Source: Propionivibrio sp. (GTDB taxonomy: Bacteria; Pseudomonadota; Gammaproteobacteria; Burkholderiales; Rhodocyclaceae). Taken from it: 12,676 nt of DNA. Location: contig JAGNOM010000051.1 of NCBI GenBank assembly GCA_017990155.1, positions 1 to 12,676 on the forward strand, written 5' to 3'. Below, piece by piece: positions 1 through 5,919 of the stretch (within the stretch, counting starts at the first letter, position 1; every line of letters begins with the position of its first letter). The translations under genes and the position numbers were made by a program. Under the pieces are notes generated by a model. That model had not been told where the DNA came from. It saw only the letters and a program-made list of their open reading frames with translations, and ran no database searches.

Positions 1-126
1 GGTGACCAGGCGGTTCGGAAGTACGATGAGATTGGTGGTATGGCGGACGGCGTTGACGCTCACATAACCTTCACCATAAGCGGTAAAGACATTGAGGCCA
101 ACGGTTCTCTCTGGCTGCAGCTTCAT
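1..126 (-). CDS. Mth938-like (DUF498) domain protein, N-terminal part
   Basis: Minus-strand reading from the ATG at 126-124 gives 42 residues with no stop before the window edge, so the C-terminal part is missing. The peptide begins MKLQPERTVGLNVFTAYGEG and continues with a YVSVNAVRH stretch and a hydrophobic LIVLP strand. This matches the start of Mth938-like/DUF498 proteins, a small single-domain family of about 120-130 aa with no firm biochemical role in bacteria (a relative is the mitochondrial complex I assembly factor NDUFAF3). The gene diverges from the aminotransferase operon, an arrangement I associate with Rhodocyclales. No clear Shine-Dalgarno sequence precedes the start, but a perfect TATAAT lies 33 nt upstream. 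The family call is from remembered motifs and rests on 42 residues only. Confidence 0.72.
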   Translation of the reverse strand, partial: MKLQPERTVGLNVFTAYGEGYVSVNAVRHTTNLIVLPNRLVT

Positions 127-158
127 AAAATTGCGATGCACAATACGTTAATAGTAGG

Positions 159-164
159 ATTATA
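159..164 (-). promoter_or_regulatory. -10 box of the leftward Mth938-like gene
   Basis: Read on the minus strand this is a perfect TATAAT. It predicts a start near 152 and a 26-nt leader before the ATG at 126. The hexamer 17 bp upstream (TCGAAT) matches only 3 of 6 of the -35 consensus. I see no equally convincing promoter for the rightward operon in the divergent gap (127-278). Confidence 0.5.
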
Positions 165-278
165 TCTTTATGCACAGCGTAATTCGACGGCGTCTGCGAA
201 CGAAGCGCTCTTTGTGGTATTCACTTTGCATCCGGACAGGACGGCTTGCCGAACGGCAGGCTGCATTGGTTGATCGTT

Positions 279-1505
279 ATGAAACCCGTACTCAAGTCGA
301 ACAAGTTGGCCAACGTCTGCTATGACATTCGCGGACCTGTACTGCAGCAGGCCAAGCAGATGGAGGACGAGGGGCACAAGATCATCAAGCTGAATATCGG
401 CAATCTGGCCTCGTTCGGTTTCGACTCGCCGGAAGAAATCCAGCTCGACATGATCCGCAACCTGCCGAATGCGGCGGGTTACTCGGATTCCAAAGGGATT
501 TTCGCCGCGCGCAAGGCGGTGATGCATTACACCCAGCAGAAGCACATCAAGGGCGTGACGCTGGAAGACATCTATATCGGCAATGGCGTGTCAGAACTGA
601 TCGTCATGGCCATGAATGCTCTGCTCAATTCGGGCGACGAAGTGCTGGTGCCGGCGCCGGACTATCCGTTGTGGACGGCTGCCGTGAGTCTCTCGGGTGG
701 AACGCCGCGGCACTATCTGTGCGACGAGGCGAACGAGTGGTTGCCTGATCTCGACGACATCCGCGCCAAGATCACGCCGAAGACCCGCGCGATCGTCATC
801 ATCAATCCGAACAATCCGACCGGTGCCTTGTATCCGGATAGCGTGCTGCTTGAAATTATCCAGGTCGCTCGCGAGCACAACCTGATCATCTACGCCGACG
901 AGGTGTATGACAAAGTGTTGTATGACGGCGTGACGCACACGGCGATTGGCTCGCTGTCCGAGGACGTGCTGACCGTCAGTTTCAACGGTCTTTCGAAGAA
1001 CTATCGTTCCTGTGGCTATCGGGCCGGCTGGATGGTTGTCTCCGGGGATCTGCGCGATGCGCGCGATTACATCGAAGGGCTGGATATGCTCGCTTCGATG
1101 CGCCTGTGCGCCAACGTGCCGGGCCAGTACGGCATCCAGACGGCGCTTGGTGGCTATCAAAGCATTGACGATCTGATCTCACCGACAGGGCGCCTGTATC
1201 GTCAGCGCAATCTCGCGCATGAACTGATCACAGCCATCCCGGGGGTGTCGTGCGTGAAGCCGAAGGCAGCGCTCTACATGTTCCCCAAGCTTGATCCGGA
1301 GATGTATCCGATCAAGAACGACCAGGCCTTCATCGCCGAACTTCTGCGTGAAGAGCGTGTCTTGCTGGTACAGGGGACGGGTTTCAACTGGCCGCACCCG
1401 GATCACTTCCGGCTCGTTTTCCTTCCGCATGAGGATGACCTGCGCGAAGCGATCGGGCGTGTTGCACGCTTCCTGGAAGGTTACAGGAAGCGTCATGGCA
1501 CCTGA
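279..1505 (+). CDS. alaA: AlaA-like PLP-dependent alanine aminotransferase
   Basis: A 408-residue class I/II (fold type I) aminotransferase, close in length and sequence to E. coli AlaA/YfbQ (about 405 aa), which interconverts pyruvate plus glutamate with alanine plus 2-oxoglutarate in the cytoplasm. Visible family blocks are VCYDIRGPVL (13-22), LNIGN (38-42), GYSDSKG (67-73), VPAPDYPLWTAAVSL (124-138), the NPNNPTG block (176-182), YADEVYDK (205-212), the PLP-lysine segment FNGLSKNYR with Lys240, MRLCANVP (274-281) and the carboxylate-binding Arg378 in DHFRLV. The ATG at 279 was chosen because the family begins MKPVLKSNKLANVCYD. An upstream in-frame TTG at 246 would add 11 residues that do not look like the family. 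No strong Shine-Dalgarno is visible. Its 3' end overlaps the next gene by 11 nt. NLASFGF replaces the NPAPFGF of the E. coli protein near the N-terminus. Confidence 0.9.
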   Translation: MKPVLKSNKLANVCYDIRGPVLQQAKQMEDEGHKIIKLNIGNLASFGFDSPEEIQLDMIRNLPNAAGYSDSKGIFAARKAVMHYTQQKHIKGVTLEDIYIGNGVSELIVMAMNALLNSGDEVLVPAPDYPLWTAAVSLSGGTPRHYLCDEANEWLPDLDDIRAKITPKTRAIVIINPNNPTGALYPDSVLLEIIQVAREHNLIIYADEVYDKVLYDGVTHTAIGSLSEDVLTVSFNGLSKNYRSCGYRAGWMVVSGDLRDARDYIEGLDMLASMRLCANVPGQYGIQTALGGYQSIDDLISPTGRLYRQRNLAHELITAIPGVSCVKPKAALYMFPKLDPEMYPIKNDQAFIAELLREERVLLVQGTGFNWPHPDHFRLVFLPHEDDLREAIGRVARFLEGYRKRHGT

Positions 1506-1947
1506 CTATCGGGTCATCGCTGTCACGGACGACGCCGGGGAGTTGCGCGAGCCTGCCTGGTTGGCGCGAGCAGAGTCGGTGCATCGCCAATTGCGTCCGC
1601 AGTTGCCTCCTGAATACGAGGCGCGTTTGCAGGTAATCTTTGCCGCCGGTGCGCGTATGGCACTGGTCGTCGATGCCGACTCCGTGTGTAGCGTGGCGTT
1701 GTGGCGCGTGGTCGAGAACACGTACGAAGGGCGCCGTCTGTACGTCGACGACCTGGTGAGCGACGAAACCAGGCGTTCAAGCGGGGCAGGCAAGATGTTG
1801 CTCGATTGGCTACAGGCCAAGGCCGAATCACTCGGTTGCGATGTGCTCGCGCTTGATTCCGGCGTTCAGAGGGATCGGGCGCACCGTTTTTATTTTCGCG
1901 AGGGGATGCATATTTCCTCGTTCTGTTTTAGGAAAGTACTGAAATGA
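1495..1947 (+). CDS. GNAT family N-acetyltransferase, unknown substrate
   Basis: A 150-residue single-domain protein of the size expected for a GNAT acyl-CoA-dependent acetyltransferase. Motif A is visible: a hydrophobic strand with acidic end LYVDDLVSD (82-90), followed by the acetyl-CoA pyrophosphate loop RRSSGAGK (93-100, of the form RxxGxGK) and the helix MLLDWLQAKA. Motif B is suggested by LALDSG (118-123) and the RAHRFYFREGM segment (128-138). The start at 1495 has an AGGA at 1485-1488 with 6-nt spacing. The gene starts inside the aminotransferase and its stop overlaps the start of hom (ATGA, 1944-1947), so it is probably translationally coupled to both. The substrate cannot be read from the sequence. 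The operon suggests an amino acid, a related amine, or a regulatory protein acetylation, but this is inference. Confidence 0.85.
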   Translation: MAPDYRVIAVTDDAGELREPAWLARAESVHRQLRPQLPPEYEARLQVIFAAGARMALVVDADSVCSVALWRVVENTYEGRRLYVDDLVSDETRRSSGAGKMLLDWLQAKAESLGCDVLALDSGVQRDRAHRFYFREGMHISSFCFRKVLK

Positions 1948-3254
1948 AACCGATCAACGTTGGACTTCTCGGCATCGGCACCGTCGGTGGCGGCACCTTT
2001 ACCGTTCTCAAACGCAACGCCGAGGAAATCACCCGTCGCGCCGGTCGGCCAATCCAGATTACCGTGGTTGCCGACAAGAACCTTGAACTGGCCAAGCAGG
2101 TTACAGGCGGCACGTGTCGTCTGACCGACGACGCCTTTTCGGTGGTCGTGGACCCGGACATCGATATCGTCATCGAACTGATCGGCGGATACGGCGTTGC
2201 CAAGGACCTCGTGCTCAAGGCGATCGAGAATGGCAAGCACGTTGTCACGGCCAACAAGGCGTTGCTGGCGAACTACGGCAACGAGATTTTTGACGCCGCG
2301 CAAAAGAAAGGCGTGACCGTTGCTTTCGAAGCGGCCGTCGCTGGCGGCATCCCGATCATCAAGGCCTTGCGCGAGGGCCTGACCGCTAACCGGATCGAGT
2401 GGATCGCCGGGATCATCAACGGGACGACCAACTTCATTCTCTCCGAAATGCGCGACAAGGGCCTGAGCTTCGAGACCGTGCTCAAGGAAGCGCAACGTCT
2501 GGGCTACGCCGAGGCCGATCCAACCTTTGACGTCGAAGGCGTCGATGCGGCGCACAAACTCACGATCATGAGCGCGATCGCCTTCGGCAATTCGATGTGC
2601 TTCGACAAGGCGCATATTGAAGGCATTACGAAGCTCGACTCCGCGGATATCAGATATGCCGAGCAACTCGGCTATCGCATCAAGCTGCTCGGTATCACCA
2701 AGCGTACGCCGGAAGGGGTTGAGCTGCGCGTGCATCCGACGCTGATTCCCGAAAAGCGCCTGATCGCCAACGTCGAAGGTGCGATGAACGCCGTGCTCGT
2801 CAAAGGCGACGCGGTGGGCGCCACGCTGTATTACGGCAAGGGCGCGGGCGCCGAGCCGACCGCTTCGGCCGTGATCGCCGACCTGGTCGACGTGACGCGC
2901 ATGCATACGGCCGATCCGCAGCACCGCGTGCCGCATCTGGCATTCAAGCCGGAAGCGATGGTCGATCTGCCGATCCTGCCGCTGTCCGAGGTGATCACCA
3001 GTTATTACCTGCGTCTGCGGGTTGAGGACAAGCCGGGCGTACTCGCCGACATTACGCGCATCCTGGCCGATCAACAGATTTCGATCGACGCCATGATTCA
3101 GCGCGAGCCGGATGAAGGCGAGGAGCAGACCGACATCATCATGCTGACGCACAAGACGCGCGAGAAGAACATCGATGCTGCGATCGCCCGGATCGAGGGG
3201 TTGTCGGTGATCAAGGCCAAGATCACGCGCTTGCGTCTCGAAGAATTGCTGTAG
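1944..3254 (+). CDS. hom: homoserine dehydrogenase
   Basis: 436 residues, the usual length for monofunctional bacterial homoserine dehydrogenase with a C-terminal ACT domain. It reduces L-aspartate 4-semialdehyde to L-homoserine with NAD(P)H, at the branch to threonine and methionine. Domain order: Rossmann fold (about 1-130) with GLLGIGTVGGG (7-17) and the TANKALLA segment with Lys105; catalytic/dimer domain (about 135-320) with GIINGTTNF and the signature GYAEADPTFDVEGVDAAHK, including Asp201 and Lys205, which align with the catalytic pair of the yeast enzyme; ACT domain (about 353-430) beginning YYLRLRVEDKPGVLADI, consistent with threonine feedback. There is no aspartokinase fusion. An AGGA lies about 10 nt upstream of the ATG. 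thrB is absent from the window and thrC is separated by 2.7 kb. Confidence 0.97.
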   Translation: MKPINVGLLGIGTVGGGTFTVLKRNAEEITRRAGRPIQITVVADKNLELAKQVTGGTCRLTDDAFSVVVDPDIDIVIELIGGYGVAKDLVLKAIENGKHVVTANKALLANYGNEIFDAAQKKGVTVAFEAAVAGGIPIIKALREGLTANRIEWIAGIINGTTNFILSEMRDKGLSFETVLKEAQRLGYAEADPTFDVEGVDAAHKLTIMSAIAFGNSMCFDKAHIEGITKLDSADIRYAEQLGYRIKLLGITKRTPEGVELRVHPTLIPEKRLIANVEGAMNAVLVKGDAVGATLYYGKGAGAEPTASAVIADLVDVTRMHTADPQHRVPHLAFKPEAMVDLPILPLSEVITSYYLRLRVEDKPGVLADITRILADQQISIDAMIQREPDEGEEQTDIIMLTHKTREKNIDAAIARIEGLSVIKAKITRLRLEELL

Positions 3255-3300
3255 CAATCGCACATGGCGTGCTGTGCGCGCCAATACGCGGTGTTATTTC

Positions 3301-3364
3301 AGTGCTGGCCTGTAGGTGAGTGAATAGCGGATAGTTCCGGATTCATGTCTCCGCAGGCCAGACT
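3301..3364 (+). terminator. long nested hairpin after hom (possible terminator or structured RNA)
   Basis: A near-continuous imperfect inverted repeat of 64 nt. Pairs read from the outside in: AGT/ACT (3301-3303 with 3362-3364), a perfect 8-bp arm CTGGCCTG/CAGGCCAG (3305-3312 with 3354-3361), GG/CC, a T-T mismatch, GA/TC (3315-3319 with 3348-3352), TGAAT/ATTCA (3321-3325 with 3341-3345) and CGGA/TCCG (3328-3331 with 3336-3339), closed by a TAGT loop. That is about 24 base pairs with only small bulges. A T-rich stretch (TTGTTTT, 3364-3370) follows directly. It begins 46 nt after the hom stop, so it may end the alaA-hom transcript. It is far longer than an ordinary terminator, so a palindromic mobile repeat or a structured RNA is also possible. 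Confidence 0.45.
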
Positions 3365-3432
3365 TGTTTTGCCACGCCCAGCGTGCCCAGGCCAAAGACA
3401 GTCTGATTTCCCTTCCGCTTTCAGGGGCATCG

Positions 3433-3474
3433 CTGGGGAAGATCAAAGACTCTGGCGAAGCGTCGCCGGAGAAT
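3433..3474 (+). promoter_or_regulatory. possible FNR/Dnr-type class II promoter upstream of the DUF2249 gene
   Basis: Positions 3433-3446 read CTGGG-N4-ATCAA against the FNR/Dnr consensus TTGAT-N4-ATCAA: a perfect right half and a poor left half (7 of 10 conserved bases). A -10-like GAGAAT lies at 3469-3474. It predicts a start at 3481, which puts the centre of the dyad exactly at -41.5, the class II FNR position. The predicted leader (3481-3514) contains the Shine-Dalgarno of the DUF2249 gene. The spacing is what makes this credible; the site on its own is weak. Confidence 0.4.
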
Positions 3475-3514
3475 GCTCGCTTGCACCAGCCTGGTGTTCT
3501 TTCAGGAGATTTCA

Positions 3515-3781
3515 ATGCACGCTTGTGACCATCCCACCCCGGAAGCGCTCTATCCTTTTGACGCGCGCGGAATCGCCAAGCGCTTTCGTCATGCCGCGAT
3601 CTTCGGTGCCTTTGATGCACTGATGCCGGGCGAAACGATGCGTTTTTGCAACGACCACGACCCGTTGCCGCTACTCGGACAATTGCAGGCGCGTTACGGC
3701 CACGCCGTTGCGATCACCTACGTACAGCGCGAACCGGGTGCCATCGTCATCGATTTCGCCAAACAGGCCGTGCCGGCTTAA
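3515..3781 (+). CDS. DUF2249 domain protein
   Basis: 88 residues, a single DUF2249 domain. Visible marks are the opening strand FDARGIAKR (following the family's LDVRGLxPP theme), the helix ending FDALMPGETMRF, the family's D/H-rich turn NDHDPLPLLGQL, and a closing strand pair ending GAIVIDF. DUF2249 is a small cytoplasmic fold resembling TusA/SirA; its biochemical role is not established, but members often sit near denitrification, NO-detoxification or hemerythrin genes. The ATG at 3515 was chosen because AGGAG (3504-3508) lies 6 nt upstream. An in-frame ATG at 3473 falls within the predicted -10 box and has no ribosome binding site. It is followed after 27 nt by the 12-TM gene, so the two probably form an operon. 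Confidence 0.75.
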   Translation: MHACDHPTPEALYPFDARGIAKRFRHAAIFGAFDALMPGETMRFCNDHDPLPLLGQLQARYGHAVAITYVQREPGAIVIDFAKQAVPA

Positions 3782-3808
3782 CGCCAATCGGGCCGAGAGC
3801 GCGCAGGC

Positions 3809-4954
3809 ATGCTGATCTATCTGGGTAGCTCCGCTCTCACGGCCTTTCTCGTCAGCGGCGTGCTTTCGATTCTCGACGCCCTTTCTCCCCTCGCCACCGC
3901 GCACCTCGTACTTGCGGTTGCCATCATGCCGCTGATTTTCGGGGCGATTACGCACTTCATGCCGGTTCTGACCCGTAGTGGAGGACCGCACCGCGCGGTG
4001 TGGTTGATACCCTTGCTGCTTCAAGTCGCCGGTATTCTGGTTTTTCTGTACTTCCAGGGCGCGGCGGGCATGGGTGCCTTACACGCCGCAGCGGGCCTGT
4101 CCCTGCTGAGTTGTATCGGGCTGTCCGCCTGGTTGGTCCGCCGGGCCAGGCGTACGCTCGGCAAACCGCATCCCGGATGGCGCTGGTATCTGGCAGCGAT
4201 TGCCTGTCTGGGCGCAGGTCTGGCACTTGTACCGGTGATGAGTGTCTGGCCCGAGCTATGGCCGTCGCTGCGCCTGCTTCATCTGCATCTGAACACGCTG
4301 GGCTTCGTCGGCCTGACGGCCATCGGCACCTTGCAAGTGCTGATGCCGACGATATTGAGCGGCCCGGATGCCGAAGCCAGCGTTCGATTGCAACAGGATT
4401 TGCCGCCGGCTTTGGTCGGGGTGGTACTGATTGCGATCGGTGCAGCATTCTGGTGGCCTCTGTCGATTCTCGGCGCGCTATCCCTGGGTTACGTCGTCGT
4501 TCGACTTGGATCGGCGTGGCTGCGGCGCTATGGCTTGCGGATGATCGTCAATTCGGGTGCGGCGGCCAGTTTGGCGGCAGCGCTGATCGGATTCTTGATG
4601 CTGCTGCTGTTCGGGATCGCGCACGGCTTGGGTTGGCTCAGTGGGCATGATGCCGTTCCAGCGTTCGTCGCCGGCTTTCTCATGCCCTTGGTCACTGGTG
4701 CGCTATCGCAACTCTTGCCCGTATGGTGCATTCCGGGGCGACGCACGGCCATGCGCGATCGGCTGCACCAGATACTCGGCTTCGGCGGTGCGGTTCGCTC
4801 GCTCGTGTTTCTTGCGGGCAGTGTTCTGCTCGCCTTTGGCCAGAACACGGGGTTCTGGCTGGTGGCGGCCGGCCTTCTGTCGTTCGTCGCTCTCGTGCTG
4901 CGTGCGCTGGCAGTGCTTCTCTTTTCCAACTCGGCGACCGACAAGTTTTCTTGA
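3809..4954 (+). CDS. 12-TM membrane protein, heme-copper oxidase subunit I/NnrS-like architecture
   Basis: 381 residues with about 12 hydrophobic segments (near 4-23, 29-56, 63-81, 86-110, 125-146, 153-183, 199-218, 220-238, 246-272, 281-308, 329-345, 348-372), so an inner-membrane protein with little soluble mass. A short motif recurs on TM2, TM6 and TM10: MPLIFGAITHFMPVL (40-54), GLTAIGTLQVLMPTI (168-182) and MPLVTGALSQLLPVW (292-306). Each is G followed seven residues later by P, spaced 128 and 124 residues, that is, four helices per repeat. In TM2 and TM6 a His (His32, His160) lies 13 residues before the G. Other helix histidines are His49, His92 and His158. Heme-copper oxidase subunit I has 12 helices in threefold pseudo-symmetry with metal ligands on helices II, VI, VII and X, and NnrS-like proteins are similar. 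This protein lacks the full ligand set (TM10 has Gln301 and no His), so an oxidase activity is not claimed. I do not recognise a named family with certainty. The ribosome binding site is weak. Confidence 0.65.
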   Translation: MLIYLGSSALTAFLVSGVLSILDALSPLATAHLVLAVAIMPLIFGAITHFMPVLTRSGGPHRAVWLIPLLLQVAGILVFLYFQGAAGMGALHAAAGLSLLSCIGLSAWLVRRARRTLGKPHPGWRWYLAAIACLGAGLALVPVMSVWPELWPSLRLLHLHLNTLGFVGLTAIGTLQVLMPTILSGPDAEASVRLQQDLPPALVGVVLIAIGAAFWWPLSILGALSLGYVVVRLGSAWLRRYGLRMIVNSGAAASLAAALIGFLMLLLFGIAHGLGWLSGHDAVPAFVAGFLMPLVTGALSQLLPVWCIPGRRTAMRDRLHQILGFGGAVRSLVFLAGSVLLAFGQNTGFWLVAAGLLSFVALVLRALAVLLFSNSATDKFS

Positions 4955-5030
4955 TGCATCAGGACCTTAGTGTGGTGGCTTAAAAGTTTCTCTCAAGATT
5001 TCCGGTTTTTGTCCGTTTCTGGAGTCACTG

Positions 5031-5048
5031 GCACACGTACCCGTGTGC
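5031..5048 (+). promoter_or_regulatory. perfect 7-bp inverted repeat upstream of the GGDEF gene
   Basis: GCACACG (5031-5037), a TACC loop, then CGTGTGC (5042-5048): a perfect dyad ending 20 nt before the GGDEF start codon and just ahead of its Shine-Dalgarno. It has no T-tract, so it is not a convincing intrinsic terminator. It may be an operator or a leader hairpin. Confidence 0.4.
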
Positions 5049-5068
5049 AACGGATGGAGCAGGATGCA

Positions 5069-5791
5069 ATGAATCGCAACACCTCACAACTTGTGCAGTC
5101 AAATCGGCCGGCGTCGCGCCGGCTGCATCGCCGGCTCGCGCACGCCGCAGCTTTTCCGTGTGTTGCCGAGTCAATCAAGTTCCAAAGCGCTCCATCAGCG
5201 GTGGTCAGTCTGCCGCAGACGATCGTCCGCGAAGCCGGAATGTTCGAACTTCTCGCGGCTGAAATGCGCATCGCAGAGTTGGAAGCAGCGTTGGCTGAAG
5301 CGCGCGAAGCGGCGTGCACCGATCCGCTGACGGGGGCACTGAATCGCCGAGGTTTCGACCAGGCGTGTTTGCGCGAGTTTTCCCGTGCTGGTCGAAACGG
5401 CTCGCCGCTTGCGCTGGTACATATCGATCTCGATGATTTCAAGCGGCTGAACGATACCTTTGGTCATCAAGTTGGCGATCAGGCGCTGAGAAGCCTGGTC
5501 GCGGTGTTGCACAAGTCGATGCGTCCGAGCGACGTGCTGTGTCGCTTCGGCGGCGAAGAGTTTATCCTGATGCTTCCCGATACCACGCTGCAGGCCGCTA
5601 CTGCCGTGGTGAAGCGCTTTCTGCGTGAGTTTGCTGCGCAGGCGATCCCCGGAGCAAACCGTTCGATGACTTTCAGCGCGGGTGTGGTTGCCGCCCGTAC
5701 CCAGGAATCGCCCCAAGAGGCGATCCAGCGCGCGGATGCCGCGACCTACGCGGCCAAGCACGCCGGGAAGAACTGCGTCGTCACGGGTTAG
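5069..5791 (+). CDS. cytoplasmic GGDEF diguanylate cyclase
   Basis: A 240-residue protein predicted to make cyclic di-GMP from two GTP. Residues 1-55 are low in recognisable features and basic (several Arg pairs). Residues about 58-82 form a probable coiled coil (AEMRIAELEAALAEAREAA). The GGDEF domain follows from about 84: DPLTGALNRRGF (85-96), HIDLDDFKRLNDTFGH (118-133), the active site GGEEF (161-165), and near the end a RADAATYAAKHAGKN segment. An allosteric I-site RPSD (152-155) lies exactly five residues before GGEEF, so product inhibition is likely intact. No signal peptide, TM helix or sensory domain is seen, so it is probably soluble and dimerises through the coiled coil. The ATG at 5069 was chosen for GGAGCAGG at 5056-5063 with 5-nt spacing; a nearby in-frame ATG at 5054 and an upstream GTG at 4970 lack such a site. 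Confidence 0.92.
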   Translation: MNRNTSQLVQSNRPASRRLHRRLAHAAAFPCVAESIKFQSAPSAVVSLPQTIVREAGMFELLAAEMRIAELEAALAEAREAACTDPLTGALNRRGFDQACLREFSRAGRNGSPLALVHIDLDDFKRLNDTFGHQVGDQALRSLVAVLHKSMRPSDVLCRFGGEEFILMLPDTTLQAATAVVKRFLREFAAQAIPGANRSMTFSAGVVAARTQESPQEAIQRADAATYAAKHAGKNCVVTG

Positions 5792-5846
5792 TTCGATCCA
5801 GAGCGACGAGCGCGACCGCGGCAAGGCGATTGCGGCCGAGTGCGCG

Positions 5847-5855
5847 TGATAAACT
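5847..5855 (+). promoter_or_regulatory. possible extended -10 for thrC
   Basis: TGATAAACT: an extended TG dinucleotide followed by TAAACT (4 of 6 matches to TATAAT), 65 nt before the thrC start. TTGCGG lies upstream at only 14-bp spacing, so the -35 is poor. A separate promoter for thrC would be expected, because the hom operon is about 2.7 kb upstream and other genes intervene. Confidence 0.35.
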
Positions 5856-5919
5856 CGCGCCTTGACGCGATTCAGCCACACCCACCGCATCCACCGTTCT
5901 TCTCCTTCCGGGCACGATC

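Noticed and set aside
40..273. Plus-strand 77-codon frame at the left end
   Set aside because: It overlaps the minus-strand Mth938-like gene, which has clear family residues, and has no ribosome binding site.
246..278. Upstream TTG start for the aminotransferase
   Set aside because: The 11 extra residues do not resemble the family, whose members start at the equivalent of the ATG at 279.
1890..3284. 464-codon open frame on the minus strand opposite hom
   Set aside because: It lies in antisense to a confidently identified hom gene, its translation is rich in Arg/His/Asp with no family motif, and long antisense frames are common in GC-rich coding DNA.
3371..3387. CACGC/GCGTG hairpin near 3373-3385
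   Set aside because: Only 5 bp with a 3-nt loop and mismatched flanks; not beyond chance in GC-rich DNA.
3473..3514. Upstream ATG for the DUF2249 gene
   Set aside because: No Shine-Dalgarno, and it falls in the predicted promoter; the ATG at 3515 has AGGAG at ideal spacing.
5029..5050. Sigma-54 promoter suggested by TGGCAC
   Set aside because: The TTGC half is not at the required spacing after TGGCAC; the bases belong to the palindrome instead.
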